Positions 51,694-61,805 of a DNA stretch of 64,000 nucleotides are shown here, piece by piece (the stretch's first letter is position 1; each line of letters opens with the position of its first letter). The notes below the pieces were generated by a model. That model was given only the letters and a program-made list of their open reading frames with translations, did not search any database and was not told the origin of the DNA. Location of the stretch: assembly GCF_005144585.1 (NCBI RefSeq), contig NZ_SSMQ01000013.1, positions 1 to 64,000 of the forward strand. The letters are read 5' to 3'. A program made the translations under genes and the position numbers. This DNA is from Polyangium fumosum (GTDB lineage: Bacteria; Myxococcota_A; Polyangia; Polyangiales; Polyangiaceae).

Positions 51694-52526
51694 CCGTACG
51701 TTCGGACATCGGGGACGGCGGGGCGATCAAGAACCTGGAGGACATCCAGGAGGCCGATCCCGCGTCGCGACCGTCGCGCGCCTCGGCGCTCGTGCTCGCC
51801 TCGCTCGGCGGCGCGTGCATCATGTTCGCGGCCGTCGCGCTGCTCCGCGCGCCCGTGAAGGAGAAGCCGACGAACGTGGATCCGCTCGGCGATCTCGTGG
51901 CGAAGGCGCACCCCGCGGGCGTGAAGGTGGAGAAGAAGCCGGATCTCGCCGGCCACGAGATCACCTTCCCGGGGATGCTCTCGGACACGAAGAACACGAC
52001 GGCGCTCGAAGCCGTGCGCTCGCCGCAGGCCGCAAAGCCGCCGCCGCCGGAAGGCGCTGCCGAGGCGGCGTTGCCGCTGCCGCCGCCGGAGACGGTCGCG
52101 GACCGGCTGCCGCCGTCACCGCTGCCGGCGCAGCACATCCTGCAAGCACCGCCGGACTCGGCCGCGGGGCGCGACACGCTCACGCAGATGGCGAAGCACG
52201 TCGCGCGGGAAGACGGCGCCGAGGCGGCGGAGGCGGGCGGCCCGGGGCAGTACCAGCTCCAGGTGAGCTCGTTCAAGACGCAGCAGGAGGGCGACAAGTT
52301 CGCGGCTGCGCTGCGTCGACGGGGCCACCGCGCCTACGTCGAGCCCGCGATGGTGAAGGGCCGCGGGCTCTGGTACCGCGTGCGCATCGGCCCCTTCAAG
52401 TACAAGCACTCGGCCACGATCTACCGGCAGGATTTCGAGGCGAAGGAGCGCTTGGTGACCTTCATCGTCGAGCCGCCGAAGAAGGACGCGGCCGGCAAGC
52501 TCGCGGACGAGAGCGCCGCGCCGTAA
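51690..52526 (+). CDS. SPOR-domain membrane protein
   Basis: 278 residues from an ATG overlapping the argS stop (ATGA). A short cytoplasmic head precedes one membrane helix (ASALVLASLGGACIMFAAVALL), then a Pro-rich periplasmic linker (PPPEGAAEAALPLPPPE) and a C-terminal SPOR fold (YQLQVSSFKTQQEGDKFAAALRRRG, then WYRVRIGPFKYKHSA). SPOR domains bind denuded septal peptidoglycan, as in FtsN. Coupling to argS is a recurrent arrangement in this group, though the reason is unclear. Confidence 0.9.
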   Translation: MTVRSDIGDGGAIKNLEDIQEADPASRPSRASALVLASLGGACIMFAAVALLRAPVKEKPTNVDPLGDLVAKAHPAGVKVEKKPDLAGHEITFPGMLSDTKNTTALEAVRSPQAAKPPPPEGAAEAALPLPPPETVADRLPPSPLPAQHILQAPPDSAAGRDTLTQMAKHVAREDGAEAAEAGGPGQYQLQVSSFKTQQEGDKFAAALRRRGHRAYVEPAMVKGRGLWYRVRIGPFKYKHSATIYRQDFEAKERLVTFIVEPPKKDAAGKLADESAAP

Positions 52527-52530
52527 GCGG

Positions 52531-53250
52531 CTACCGCCCGATCCCCCAGATCTCGCCCGTCGCCCACGTCGCGTCGAGCAGCGACAGCGCCCCGTGCACG
52601 ACCTCCGCGGGCGTGCCGAAGCGGCCGAGCGGCGAGCGGGCGGCGAGGCGGTGCAGGCGCTTCGGATCGGCGTCGGCCTCGGGGTCGGCGACGATGCCGA
52701 TGGCGAGCAGGTTGACGCGCACCTGCGGCGCGAGCTCGACAGCGAGCGCGCGCAGGCCCGTCTGCAGCGCGCCCTTCGCGGTCAGGTACGCGACGTGGTT
52801 CGGGAAGGGCCGCGTGACGCCCGCGTCGACGAGCGCGACGACCGCGCCCTCGGTGCGCGTGAGCTCCTCGGAGAGCGCGTTCACGAGCAGGAGCGGCGCG
52901 ACCGCGTGCACGGCGAGCGTGTTCTCGAGGTCCTCGCGCGAGAGCTTTTCGAGCGGCGTGTGCGGGAAGGGGCCGCAGGCGAGGATGATGCCGTCGAGGC
53001 GGCCGGTTTCGAGCACGCGGCTCGCGATGCGCTCGGGCGCCGCGGGATCCCGCAGGTCGGCGCAGATGGTGGTGGGGCGGCCCGTGGGTTCACACGTGAG
53101 CTCGTCGGCTAGGGCGTCGAGGCGCGGCTCGCTGCGGGCCGTGACGGCGACGTGATCGCCGCGCTGCACGAGGGCCTTCGCGATGGCGACGCCGAGCCTG
53201 CCGGTGGCGCCGACGACGAGGATACGCTTCGGATCGTGGGGGATCGTCAT
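52531..53250 (-). CDS. Short-chain dehydrogenase/reductase family protein
   Basis: 239 residues. Rossmann motif RILVVGATGRLGVAIAKALV (TGxxxGxG-type), then ADLRD, the NNAG-like CGPFPHTP, and the active-site YLTAKGAL (Tyr-x3-Lys). The usual catalytic Ser position is VDAGVTRPFP, where no clear Ser is present, so it may be an atypical reductase. The end GEIWGIGR matches the family's TGQxxxVDGG end. It overlaps the NikR-like gene by four bases; the two form an operon. Confidence 0.88.
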   Translation of the reverse strand: MTIPHDPKRILVVGATGRLGVAIAKALVQRGDHVAVTARSEPRLDALADELTCEPTGRPTTICADLRDPAAPERIASRVLETGRLDGIILACGPFPHTPLEKLSREDLENTLAVHAVAPLLLVNALSEELTRTEGAVVALVDAGVTRPFPNHVAYLTAKGALQTGLRALAVELAPQVRVNLLAIGIVADPEADADPKRLHRLAARSPLGRFGTPAEVVHGALSLLDATWATGEIWGIGR

Positions 53251-53765
53251 CCCTGCTCCTGGTCTCTGTCTCTGTCTCTGTCTCTGTCTCTGTCTCTGTC
53301 TCTGTCTCTGTCTCTGTCTCTGGGGGGGGATACCTGGACCTCGTTTGTGCGCGTGTCGTCCGCCACGGAGGCGGCGACGTGCAGCTCGCAGGAGAGCACG
53401 CCCTTCGTGCCGGCGATCTTGCCGGCGAGCGCGGAGAGGCTCTCCGCGGGGCCGCGCAGGACCATCGTGTCGAGGCAGCGCTCACGATCGATCCGCACGT
53501 GCTGGCTCGCGACGACGAGGTCGACGCTCGCGGGCTCGGGCTCGGCGAGGCGCAGGACCTCGGCGCGCACGTGGGGCTTGTAGACGACGGAGAGCGTGGC
53601 GACGACGGCGGCGCCGCGGTCCCAGGCGGCGCGCGTGAGATCGGCGCGGACGAGATCGCGGATGGCCTCCGAGCGGTTCTCGTAGCCGAGCGCCGCGATG
53701 CGCCGATCGAACTCGGTGAGCAGCGCGCGGTCCATGGCCACGCCGAAGCGGACGAGGTCGCTCAT
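53247..53765 (-). CDS. NikR-like ribbon-helix-helix regulator with Arg-Asp tail
   Basis: 172 residues. N-terminal ribbon-helix-helix (VRFGVAMDRALLTEFDRRIAALGY, ENRSEAIRDLVRADL) and a C-terminal ACT-like regulatory domain (AVVATLSVVYKPHV, SLSALAGKIAGTKGVLSCELHVAAS). Alignment to E. coli NikR without gaps places His89 and Cys97 at Ni ligands H87 and C95, but Pro78 replaces H76 and Arg91 replaces H89. Residues 149-168 are ten Arg-Asp pairs encoded by a TCTCTG microsatellite. It probably regulates its own operon with the reductase. Metal and target uncertain. Confidence 0.85.
   Translation of the reverse strand: MSDLVRFGVAMDRALLTEFDRRIAALGYENRSEAIRDLVRADLTRAAWDRGAAVVATLSVVYKPHVRAEVLRLAEPEPASVDLVVASQHVRIDRERCLDTMVLRGPAESLSALAGKIAGTKGVLSCELHVAASVADDTRTNEVQVSPPRDRDRDRDRDRDRDRDRDRDQEQG
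53263..53322. repeat. TCTCTG hexamer microsatellite inside the NikR-like gene
   Basis: Ten exact TCTCTG units (CAGAGA on the coding strand) giving Arg-Asp ten times. Because the unit is 6 bp, gain or loss keeps the frame. A run of eight G at 53322-53329 follows, where slippage would break the frame. Exactness contrasts with the drifted arrays elsewhere, implying recent expansion. Confidence 0.97.
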
Positions 53766-53785
53766 CGTTCGTACACCGTATCAGC

Positions 53786-54904
53786 TCATTGCTTCTTCCG
53801 GTCGAGGTGCCTGCGCGCGGCCTCCTGGATGGCCGCGGTGACGTTCTTGCTTTTGGCGAGCTGGCGGACGTCCGCGTCGCGGAGGAGCGGGATCAGGCGC
53901 GTCGACAGGGAGAGGGGCGTCTTCGGGTTCTCCACGAGGTTGCGCTTGATCGTGTAACTCTTCAGCCACTCGGCATTCGAACCGAGGATGCGCAGCACCT
54001 CCTCGGAGACGTTCCTGTTCTTCGTGATGAGGTTGACGTCGTCCTCCTGGAGCAGGGGGCTCCGGGCGACGGCGCTCGCCACGAGGCGGTTCCGGTCGCG
54101 CACGAGCATGAGCCGCTCCTCCTTCGAGCCGAGCTGCGCGCGTCGCACCTTCTGGCTGATGCTCATCTCCGCGATGAGCTTGTAGAGCGGCTTGAACTTC
54201 GGTTTTACGGCCTCGGCGCCCTCGTCGCTCGCCTCGTGCGTGTCCTCGGGCGCGGGCGAGGCGAGCGTGTCGGCGAGCGCGGCGGTCTCGGCGAAGAGGA
54301 CGTCGTCGGGCGTGGGCTCCTCCGCGGCCTCGGGGATGAGCTCGCCTTCGAGCGCCGCCGCGGCCTCGCGGAAGGCGGGGATCCCGGAGAGCTCGAGGCC
54401 ACTCCGCCGCGCGAGGTCGACGATGCGATCGGCCGTGGACATGCGCGTCGTCCGGTTCATGTAGAGCAGCTCGATGAGCCGGGGATGGGCGAGCAGGCGC
54501 GCCTCGTTCGTGGCCACGAGCTCGGTGACGGCCTCGGTCCCCGTGCGCGCGAGGTGCTCGATCGTCTCCAGATCGACGCGCGGCATCGTGACGAGCTTGT
54601 CGAGCACGTCGAGCTTGCCGTCCGAGGCCCTCGCGAGGGCGTCGATCACGGCCGGGTGGAGGTCGCTCGCGAGGGCGCCGGCGAGCAGGGGCGGGGGCAG
54701 GGCGGCGAGCGTCGCGCGCGCGGTCGTGGCGACGTCGGCGCGCTCGCTCTTCGCGAGGAGCACGACGACGGCGAGGGTGTCCGGCGGCTTCAGGCCGGGC
54801 GCGACGCCGCGCGCGGCGAGCTCTTGCAGCTTCGGCGGCGCGCTCGGGTCGACGAGCTTTTGGGCTGGGCCTGGCAGGGAGCTGATGTCGATGGGGGTAG
54901 CCAT
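53786..54904 (-). CDS. Conserved hypothetical helical-repeat protein
   Basis: 372 residues from the ATG at 54902-54904; the frame continues to 54937 but this start follows a better spacing. No signal. An all-helical protein with HEAT/leucine-rich-like repeats (DTLAVVVLLAKSERADVATTARATL, LHPAVIDALARASDG, TEAVTELVATNEARLLAHP, LRILGSNAEWLKSY), an acidic middle segment and a repeated ITKNRNVSEEV/AKSKNVTAAIQE theme. It recurs in myxobacterial genomes in my recollection, but has no known activity. Divergent from the SPFH gene. Confidence 0.75.
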   Translation of the reverse strand: MATPIDISSLPGPAQKLVDPSAPPKLQELAARGVAPGLKPPDTLAVVVLLAKSERADVATTARATLAALPPPLLAGALASDLHPAVIDALARASDGKLDVLDKLVTMPRVDLETIEHLARTGTEAVTELVATNEARLLAHPRLIELLYMNRTTRMSTADRIVDLARRSGLELSGIPAFREAAAALEGELIPEAAEEPTPDDVLFAETAALADTLASPAPEDTHEASDEGAEAVKPKFKPLYKLIAEMSISQKVRRAQLGSKEERLMLVRDRNRLVASAVARSPLLQEDDVNLITKNRNVSEEVLRILGSNAEWLKSYTIKRNLVENPKTPLSLSTRLIPLLRDADVRQLAKSKNVTAAIQEAARRHLDRKKQ

Positions 54905-55094
54905 GGGGGACCTGTGCTCTTCCGGCCGGCTTGCCATTGCTGGAGACCGTGCTCGGCACTATTCTCACCGACGTCGCGGTCCGTCGCGGCGAAAAGTTCG
55001 GGCCATGGGAAGCGGGCCTGCCGAGAGCGGGTTTCGTGTGACGTGGCAAGGCGTCCGTCCCGCTTTCGTGCGGGCGGAGAGCAGGGAGCTCGAC

Positions 55095-56237
55095 ATGGGG
55101 ATCATGGATTTCGTCAAGGGTGGCGTGCGCGAGATGATGATCGCGCGCCCCGATAGGTTCAAAAACCTCATCGTCTACAAGCACCCGGATCAGAACGTCC
55201 CGTTCTGGTCGCAGCTCACCGTCGACAGCGACGAGTGCGCGCTCTTCTTCAAGGACGGCAAGTACATGGGTTACCTGCCGCCGGGGCGTCACACGCTGCA
55301 GACGCAGAACATCCCGTTCCTGAACAACCTCATCAACAGCTTCACGGGCGGCGACGTCTTCATCGCGGAGATCTACTTCGTGAAGATGCAGCCGATCCGG
55401 AGCGTCCCGTTCGGCGGCCCGCTCGAGTCGATGGAGGATCCGATCCTCTACGAGTTCGTCACGCCGCGCATCTTCGGTGAGTTCTCGCTCGTCGTGACGG
55501 ACCCGGTGCGGTTCGTCATCGGCTACCACGGCCAGGCGGCCGGCGCGCAGGACAACGACGTGATCCTGAACTGGATCAAGGGCCTGTTCTTCATGAGCGT
55601 GAAGACGGTCATCGGCACGATGTGTGCGCAGCAGGGCAAGAGCCTGCTCAACCTCGGCGGCATGAGCATGGAGATCGCGGGGCGCATCCAGCAGAGCGCG
55701 CCGAACCTCGACGAGATCGGGGTCAAGATCCTGCAGATCGGCAACTTCAACATCAACTTCGCGGCCGACGATCAAAAGCGCCTCACGGAGGCGAACAAGG
55801 CGCGGGCCGAGGCGCGGCGCGGCGTCGGGATCGCGGCGGACACGGCGCGGGCGAACCAGTTCCAGCTCGATCAGAAGTTCCAGCAGGATGCGCGCAACGC
55901 GCAGCACCTCGGGACGAACCCGGGTTGGAACAACTACGCGGCGGGGCAGGCAATGATGGGCGCCGGCGAGGGCATGGCCAAGGGCGGCGGGAACACGGGC
56001 GTCGCGCAGCTCGGCGCGCAGGCCGCGATCGGCATGGGCATGGCGCAGATGATGCACCCGCAGAACTTCCAGCAGCCGCAGTATGCCCAGCAGCCGCAGC
56101 CCCCGCAGCAGCAGGCGGCGGGCGGGACGCAGAGCGTGGAGGCGCGGCTCCAGAAGCTCGCTGCGCTCAAGCAGCAGGGCCTGATCAGCGACGAGGACTT
56201 CAACGCGCGCAAGGCGAAGATCCTCGAAGAGATCTGA
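55095..56237 (+). CDS. SPFH/Band 7-domain protein with C-terminal SHOCT
   Basis: 380 residues from the ATG at 55095, with AGGGAG upstream. It opens GIMDFVKGGVREMMIARPD and contains the virion-core or SPFH-like region (VDSDECALFFKDGKYMGYLPPGRHTLQ, FNINFAADDQKRLTEANKA), a Gln-rich linker and a terminal SHOCT motif (RLQKLAALKQQGLISDEDFNARKAKILEEI, whose LISDEDF core is diagnostic). Related to YdjI/virion-core proteins and not to membrane-anchored stomatins, since no transmembrane helix is present. SHOCT tails mediate oligomerisation. Role unknown. Confidence 0.88.
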   Translation: MGIMDFVKGGVREMMIARPDRFKNLIVYKHPDQNVPFWSQLTVDSDECALFFKDGKYMGYLPPGRHTLQTQNIPFLNNLINSFTGGDVFIAEIYFVKMQPIRSVPFGGPLESMEDPILYEFVTPRIFGEFSLVVTDPVRFVIGYHGQAAGAQDNDVILNWIKGLFFMSVKTVIGTMCAQQGKSLLNLGGMSMEIAGRIQQSAPNLDEIGVKILQIGNFNINFAADDQKRLTEANKARAEARRGVGIAADTARANQFQLDQKFQQDARNAQHLGTNPGWNNYAAGQAMMGAGEGMAKGGGNTGVAQLGAQAAIGMGMAQMMHPQNFQQPQYAQQPQPPQQQAAGGTQSVEARLQKLAALKQQGLISDEDFNARKAKILEEI

Positions 56238-56261
56238 GCGACCGAGCGGCCTCGGCGAAGG

Positions 56262-56297
56262 GCACGGGCGCCTCGCGGGATCCGCGGGGGCCCGTGC
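56262..56297. terminator. Hairpin after the SPFH gene
   Basis: GCACGGGC (56262-56269) pairs with GCCCGTGC (56290-56297); the enclosed GCGGGATCCGC adds a shorter inner stem. It starts 25 bases after the stop. GC-rich with only CTTCGTCCTTCG behind it, so a terminator of the weak-U kind. Probably ends the SPFH transcript. Confidence 0.5.
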
Positions 56298-56466
56298 TTC
56301 GTCCTTCGTTTTCGAGGCGTGACGGCGTTTCGAGAAGGTTGCCCGACCCACGGGCGGATTGATACCTTGGGGCTCGGGGGCGGGTCGGCGGGGGCCGTCG
56401 GTTTGTCCCCGCGCGGAAGACCATTTTGAGGACGCGGCCTGCCGGTTCCTCGGTTAGAGTTGTTCA

Positions 56467-58110
56467 GTGGCGCGAACCATCCGTATAGGGAATGACGCTC
56501 CGGCGCCTTCGCCCGCCCCTCCTCGCGAGTCGAACGGAGCCGCCGTGGACGCATCACTCGTGGCCGACGGGAGGCAAAAGCGGGCGCGCGCCCGGCGTTG
56601 CCCCGCGTGCGACAAGTGCTTCTCCGGCGAGGTGCGCTTCTGCCCGTTCGACGGCGACGCGCTCATCGACGCGCCGGACTGGAATCCGAACGCCGATCCG
56701 CTGATCGGCCAGATCATCGACGCGCGGTACGAGGTCGTGTCGGTGCTCGGCGAGGGCGGCACGGGCTCGGTGTACGAGGTCCGGCACACGACCCTCGGGC
56801 GCAGGTTCGCGCTCAAGGTGCTGCGCGCCGACATCGCGCGGGACGCGCAGATCGTCACGCGGTTCATCCAGGAAGCGAAGGCGGCCGCGGCGATCGGGCA
56901 CCCGAACATCGTCGCCGTGAGCGACTTCGGCGAGGTGCAGCCGGACAAGAGCGCGCCGCTCACCTCGAAGGTCCCGTACTTCGTGATGGAGCTGCTCACG
57001 GGCAGCTCGCTCGCGAGCGTGCTGCGCAGCGAGAGGATCCTGCCGGCGGATCGCACGGCGGCGATCGGGCTCCAGTGCGCGCTCGGCCTCGCGTCGGCGC
57101 ACGAGGCGGGTGTCATCCACCGCGATCTCAAGCCGGACAACGTCTTCCTCGTGCGCAGCGGCGATCGCGAGTTCGTCAAGCTGCTCGATTTCGGTCTCGC
57201 GAAGATCGCGGGCACGAGCCGCGTCACGCGCCAGGGCATCATTTTCGGCACGCCGCACTACATGAGCCCCGAGCAAGCGATGGGGCAGCCGGTCGATCAC
57301 CGGACGGACATCTACGCGCTCGGCGTGATCATGTACGAGTGCCTGACCGGCCGCGTGCCCTTCGAGGCCGACAGCTTCAAGGGCGTGCTCGATCAGCACA
57401 TCCACGGCGCGGCCGTGCCCGTCGAGCAACGTGTCCCCGATCCCACGCAGATCGGGCCGCTCGGTGACATCATCAACCGCTGCCTCGCGAAAAACCCGGC
57501 CGAGCGGTTCGCCACGATGGCGGAGCTCGCGGCGGCGCTCGAAGAGGCGATGGGCCTCATCCCGCAGAGCGGCGACCTCATGTTCGGCGAGGAAGGCCAG
57601 GCCATCGGCCCGCCGCGTGTAGAAAAACGCGAGCCGCCCGCCGCGTCGGCCGCGCGTGGGCCGCTCGTCGTGGTGCTCGCCGCGGCCACGGTGATCGCGC
57701 TCGGCGTGGTCGCGTATCTCGCGATCCAGCCGCCGCTCCACCCGCCGACGACGGGAGCGACGGCGGCGGCCCCCACGGCGCCGACCGCGCCGACGGCCAC
57801 GGTGCCGGCGACGCCGACCACGCCGGCCGTGGTCGCGACGCCTGCGCCGACGCCGACGGTCACGACGCCGGCCGTGGTCGCGACGGAGGAGCCGACGGCG
57901 CCGACGCAGACCACGCAGGTCGCGCCGCCTTCGCTCGGCACGCCGACGGCTGTGGTGCGTCCGTTTGGCACGACGACCGGCGGGACGTTGAAGAGCACAG
58001 GATCGCCGCCCACCGCGACCGCGCCTGCGACCACGCCGACGGCGCCGCCCACCACGACGACGAAAAAGAAGTCGGGCGGCGGTGGAGACGTCGTCGATCC
58101 GTGGGGCTAG
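56467..58110 (+). CDS. Hanks-type serine/threonine protein kinase
   Basis: 547 residues from a GTG at 56467. An N-terminal zinc-ribbon-like segment (C45, C48, C51, C59) precedes the kinase domain at about residues 88-350: glycine loop [12 protein letters not shown], Lys117 in FALKVL, catalytic HRDLKPDN (Asp220), DFGLAK (241) and SPEQ. All key residues are present, so it should be active. A single membrane helix ([23 protein letters not shown]) leads to a Thr/Pro/Ala-rich extracytoplasmic tail with repeated TPTV/AVVAT elements. A sensor kinase of the myxobacterial PknB type. The substrate may be a neighbour. Confidence 0.95.
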   Translation: MARTIRIGNDAPAPSPAPPRESNGAAVDASLVADGRQKRARARRCPACDKCFSGEVRFCPFDGDALIDAPDWNPNADPLIGQIIDARYEVVSVLGEGGTGSVYEVRHTTLGRRFALKVLRADIARDAQIVTRFIQEAKAAAAIGHPNIVAVSDFGEVQPDKSAPLTSKVPYFVMELLTGSSLASVLRSERILPADRTAAIGLQCALGLASAHEAGVIHRDLKPDNVFLVRSGDREFVKLLDFGLAKIAGTSRVTRQGIIFGTPHYMSPEQAMGQPVDHRTDIYALGVIMYECLTGRVPFEADSFKGVLDQHIHGAAVPVEQRVPDPTQIGPLGDIINRCLAKNPAERFATMAELAAALEEAMGLIPQSGDLMFGEEGQAIGPPRVEKREPPAASAARGPLVVVLAAATVIALGVVAYLAIQPPLHPPTTGATAAAPTAPTAPTATVPATPTTPAVVATPAPTPTVTTPAVVATEEPTAPTQTTQVAPPSLGTPTAVVRPFGTTTGGTLKSTGSPPTATAPATTPTAPPTTTTKKKSGGGGDVVDPWG

Positions 58111-58223
58111 CGGGGCCTGCCGGCGTTCTCGATCACGTGCGAAGGACGGGCCTTTGCTGGCGGGAACGCCCGACTTGACACCCGACGCGCGCCCTCGCCA
58201 TCCTTCCTGGGCGGAAAACCCTC

Positions 58224-60776
58224 GTGGCAAAACAACAGCTCCTCCTGGTCGACGCTGACGCCCGCAGCCTGCGGGTGCTCGAAGTAAGCCTCAAAAAGGC
58301 CGGTTTCAGCGTCACGACGGCGCAAGACGGAGCGGATGCCCTCTCGAAGATCGAGCTCTCGCCGCCGGACCTGATCCTCACCGACACGCGCTTGCCGAAC
58401 ATGGACGGCTACGCGCTCGTGCGGCGGCTGAAGGAGAACCGCGATTGGGCGTCGATCCCCGTCGTTTTCCTCACGAGCCAGAAATCGATCGAGGACAAGA
58501 TCCGGGGCCTCGAGCTCGGCGTCGAGGACTACCTGACGAAGCCGATCTTCGTCCGCGAGCTCATCGCGCGCGTGAACCTGCTCATCGCGCGGCGCACGCG
58601 CGAGGGCATCGCCACGAAGCAGCAGAACCAGACCGGCGGCCGTACGCGTTTTGCGGGGCTGGTCTCGGACATGGGCGTGGTCGACTTGCTGCAGACCTTC
58701 GAGGTCAGCCGCAAGAGCGGCATCGTGCACATCCGCTACGAGCGGCACGACGCGCACATCTACTTTCGCGAAGGCAAGGTCGTCGACGCGACGCTCGGGC
58801 GGCTCATGGGCGAGGAGGCGGTCTACCGCGCGCTCCTCTGGAACGAGGGGTCGTTCGAGGTCGAGTTCTGCAAGGTCGACAATGTCGACGTGATCGGTGC
58901 CTCGACGCAGGGCCTCCTGATGGAAGGCATGCGTCGCGTCGACGAGTGGGGGCGCCTGCTCGAAGCGCTGCCGTCGCTCACCACGGTGTTCGAGGTGAAC
59001 GCCGAGGAGCTCGTCGATCGGTTGAACGAGATCCCCGACGAGCTGAACGGGATTCTTCGGTTGTTCGATGGTCGTCGGGATCTGATGGCCGTCGTCGATG
59101 CGTCGCCGTTCGAGGATCTCTCGACGCTGTCGACCATTTCGAAACTTTACTTCGAGGGGTTGCTCGTTCCGCGCATGGAACCCTCGGAGCCGCCGGCGCC
59201 GCTGGAAGACGCGGTCGTGGGCGAGCACGGGCACGACGAGGCGGCGCCGCAGACGGCGATGGCGCGTTCGCTGCTCGGCGCGACGTCGTCACAACGCGCG
59301 GTCGTTCCGGGCGAGCCGATCGCACCGATGCCGGGAGATCTGCTCTTCGAGGATCCGGTCGTGCCGGCCGCGTCGTCGATGTTGCTCTCGTCGGCGGCGC
59401 CGGTGAGCTCGCGGGGGCGAGGCGCGTGGGGCGGCGTGACGAGCCCGATTCGATCCATCGGGATCTCGCCTGCGCCCGAGAGTCGGCTGAATCCGCCGCG
59501 CGGGCCGGAGACGATCCGGCAAGGGACGCCCGGCGCGACCGCGGGCACGCGATCGGCCGAAGAAGAGCGGCCGCCGCAGACGCGTCGTGCAGGTGGAAAG
59601 GGAGCGCTCGGCGTGCCGGATCGGCTCGCCGCGGACGAAGGCGAGGAGACCGCGCCGCCGACGACGGCGTCGGGTCGAGCGCCCGGCGCACCGCCGCCCG
59701 CCGCGTCGTCACCGGAGCCGGCGGCGACCGATGCCGCCGCGGAGCCCACCCCGGAAGAAGCGCCGGAGCCGCTGAAGGCAGCCGAGACGACGCAACGCAC
59801 CGAGCGTGAAGCCGTGGCGCTGCCGGAGCCCGAGGCCCCGACGGAGGAGCAAGCGTCGGAGGCGGCTGCGGCGCCGGCGGAAGCGGAAGCGGCGCAGCAG
59901 GAAGAGGCGCCGGCCGAGGCCGCGGAGGCGACGCAAGAAGAGGCGCCGGCCGCGGAGGAAGCAGCGGCCGCGGAGGAAGCGACGGACGCGGCGGAAGAAG
60001 CGCCGGCGGAGGCGAACGCGAGCGACGAGGGCGCGGCGTTCCCCGCGGAGGAGCCGGACGCGGAAGGAGCGGGCGAGCCGCTGGAGGACGCGGCCAGCGC
60101 GGAGATGGCGCGCATCAGCGAGCCGCCGCCGTCGAGCGACGTGCTCCCGATCGGTCCGTCGCCCGAGCAACGCGCGCGTCAGGCGCGCATGATGAAGATC
60201 GTCGGCGGGGTGCTCGCCGTGCTCGCCGCGCTCGTGCTGATCGGCGTGGTGAAGCAGCAGTTGTCCGGACGAACCGAGATGAAAGGCACGACCCCGGCGC
60301 CGCTGCCGACGCAGGCGGCGCCGGCGCCGACGCCGACGCCCACGCAGAACGTGGTCGCGCCTGCGGCCACGACCCAAGCGCCTGCACCTGAGCCGACGCC
60401 GACGACCACGCCGACGACGGAGCCCACGGCCGCGCCGACGGCCGAGCCCACGGCGGCCCCGTCGTCCGCGCCGACCTCGCAGCCGACGTCCACGGGCAAG
60501 CCCGCGGGCGGCGGCGATGCGCCCGCGCCTGCGCCCGCGCCGGCCGACGACTCGGGCCCGCTGCCGGTGCGGATCCAGAAGGCGATGGAGTCCGGCAACA
60601 TGGGCAAGGCGCGGCAACTCGCGAAGCAGTACACGCAGCAGTCGCCGGGCAGCGCGGAGGCTTGGTACCTGCTCGGCGCGGCGGGCGGCGGCGCGTCTGC
60701 GTTCCGCAAGTGTGCCGAGATCGCCGGCCCCGAGTCGGCGCGCGGCGCCGAGTGCCGCGCGCTCGCCGGCATGTGA
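58224..60776 (+). CDS. Receiver plus DUF4388 protein with long Ala/Glu linker
   Basis: 850 residues from a GTG at 58224. Residues 1-120 form a CheY-like receiver ([17 protein letters not shown], phosphoacceptor Asp54 in [13 protein letters not shown], Lys in LTKP). DUF4388 follows at about 145-215 ([36 protein letters not shown]), then a second helical segment to about 320. A very long Glu/Ala/Pro low-complexity stretch spans 400-650, followed by a membrane helix ([20 protein letters not shown]) and a Pro/Thr linker. The C-terminus is a TPR-like region ([27 protein letters not shown]). It sits after the kinase gene and may be part of the same signalling route. Confidence 0.9.
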   Translation: MAKQQLLLVDADARSLRVLEVSLKKAGFSVTTAQDGADALSKIELSPPDLILTDTRLPNMDGYALVRRLKENRDWASIPVVFLTSQKSIEDKIRGLELGVEDYLTKPIFVRELIARVNLLIARRTREGIATKQQNQTGGRTRFAGLVSDMGVVDLLQTFEVSRKSGIVHIRYERHDAHIYFREGKVVDATLGRLMGEEAVYRALLWNEGSFEVEFCKVDNVDVIGASTQGLLMEGMRRVDEWGRLLEALPSLTTVFEVNAEELVDRLNEIPDELNGILRLFDGRRDLMAVVDASPFEDLSTLSTISKLYFEGLLVPRMEPSEPPAPLEDAVVGEHGHDEAAPQTAMARSLLGATSSQRAVVPGEPIAPMPGDLLFEDPVVPAASSMLLSSAAPVSSRGRGAWGGVTSPIRSIGISPAPESRLNPPRGPETIRQGTPGATAGTRSAEEERPPQTRRAGGKGALGVPDRLAADEGEETAPPTTASGRAPGAPPPAASSPEPAATDAAAEPTPEEAPEPLKAAETTQRTEREAVALPEPEAPTEEQASEAAAAPAEAEAAQQEEAPAEAAEATQEEAPAAEEAAAAEEATDAAEEAPAEANASDEGAAFPAEEPDAEGAGEPLEDAASAEMARISEPPPSSDVLPIGPSPEQRARQARMMKIVGGVLAVLAALVLIGVVKQQLSGRTEMKGTTPAPLPTQAAPAPTPTPTQNVVAPAATTQAPAPEPTPTTTPTTEPTAAPTAEPTAAPSSAPTSQPTSTGKPAGGGDAPAPAPAPADDSGPLPVRIQKAMESGNMGKARQLAKQYTQQSPGSAEAWYLLGAAGGGASAFRKCAEIAGPESARGAECRALAGM

Positions 60777-61805
60777 TCACGCGCCGTTCTTCGGAGCGCG
60801 GTCGATCCGCGGATCGAGGAGCGGCGCGAGCAGATCGACGAGCAAGGTCGAGAGCACGACGGCCGTCGACGCGACGAGCACCGTCGCGACGATGACGGGC
60901 CCGTCGCGGTTCAAGAGCGACTCGACGGCCATCTGCCCCATGCCGGGCCATCGGAAGAGCCGCTCGGTGACGACGGCGCCGCCCACGAGCGCGCCGAGAT
61001 CGAGCGCGGCGAGCGTCGTGATCGGGACGAGCGTCGTGCGCAAGCCGTGCACGACGAGGGCACGCGCGCGCGAGGCGCCCTTGGCGATCGCGGTGCGCAC
61101 GTGGTCTTCGGTGAGCGCGGTGCCGAGCTCGGCGCGGACGAGCCGCGCGTAGAGAGCGCTCCCGTAGATGCCGAGCGTGAGGGCCGGCAGCACGAGCGAA
61201 AGGAGATGCTCACCGGGGGTTTTTCCGGGTCCGTCGTAGGGGAGGACGCCGAGGCGATGCGCGAGCACGTACTGGAGCGCGAGCCCCGTGAGGAACGTCG
61301 GCGCGCTGATGCCGAGGAGCGAGAGCCCTGTGCCGAGCTCGTCCCAGCGGCTGCCGCGGCGCGCGGCCGTGCTGATGCCGAGGCCGAGGCCGAGGGTGAG
61401 CTGCACGAAGAGCGCGGCGAGCGCGAGCTCCAGGGAGTTCGGGAGCTTCGTGGCCACGAGGTCCACGACGGGCCGCCGGTAATGAAAGCTGTGCCCGAGG
61501 TCGATGTGCACCGGACCGATCGCCGCGCAGCTCCGGTGCTCGGGCTCCTTTCGTGCTTCGGCGGTGGGGCCCGCGCCGGTGTGCACGAGCCTTCGCATGA
61601 AGCGCAGGTACTGCACGCGGAGCGGGCCTCCATGTCCGTAGAGTTCGCGCGCGCGCGCGACGTCGGCGGCCGAGGCCTGCGGGCCGACGAGCATCCGCAC
61701 TGGATCGCCCGGGAGCACGTGCACGAGGACGAACGACACCATCGTCACGCCGTAGACGACGACGATCGCCCAGCCGACGCGTCGCGCCATCCGCGCGAGG
61801 CTCAT
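60777..61805 (-). CDS. Dipeptide/oligopeptide ABC transporter permease, DppB/OppB type
   Basis: 342 residues. The ATG at 61803-61805 overlaps the stop of the upstream fused gene by four bases. Six membrane helices; diagnostic motifs are VSFVLVHVLPGDPVRMLVG near the N-terminus, and the EAA-loop region ALTEDHVRTAIAKGASRARALVVHGLR. Residues 70-110 contain a longer periplasmic loop with a basic stretch. It forms the pore with the DppC half of the fused protein; the ATPase genes are not in the window. Its TGA stop and that of the receiver gene share the palindrome TGATCA. Confidence 0.93.
   Translation of the reverse strand: MSLARMARRVGWAIVVVYGVTMVSFVLVHVLPGDPVRMLVGPQASAADVARARELYGHGGPLRVQYLRFMRRLVHTGAGPTAEARKEPEHRSCAAIGPVHIDLGHSFHYRRPVVDLVATKLPNSLELALAALFVQLTLGLGLGISTAARRGSRWDELGTGLSLLGISAPTFLTGLALQYVLAHRLGVLPYDGPGKTPGEHLLSLVLPALTLGIYGSALYARLVRAELGTALTEDHVRTAIAKGASRARALVVHGLRTTLVPITTLAALDLGALVGGAVVTERLFRWPGMGQMAVESLLNRDGPVIVATVLVASTAVVLSTLLVDLLAPLLDPRIDRAPKNGA

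Noticed and set aside
53152-53583. A + strand frame with a Leu-Ser repeat
   Set aside because: It is the opposite strand of the Arg-Asp microsatellite in the NikR-like gene.
58175-58204. TTGACA and CATCCT as a sigma-70 promoter of the receiver gene
   Set aside because: The -10 box matches only three of six positions, so it is not listed as a feature.
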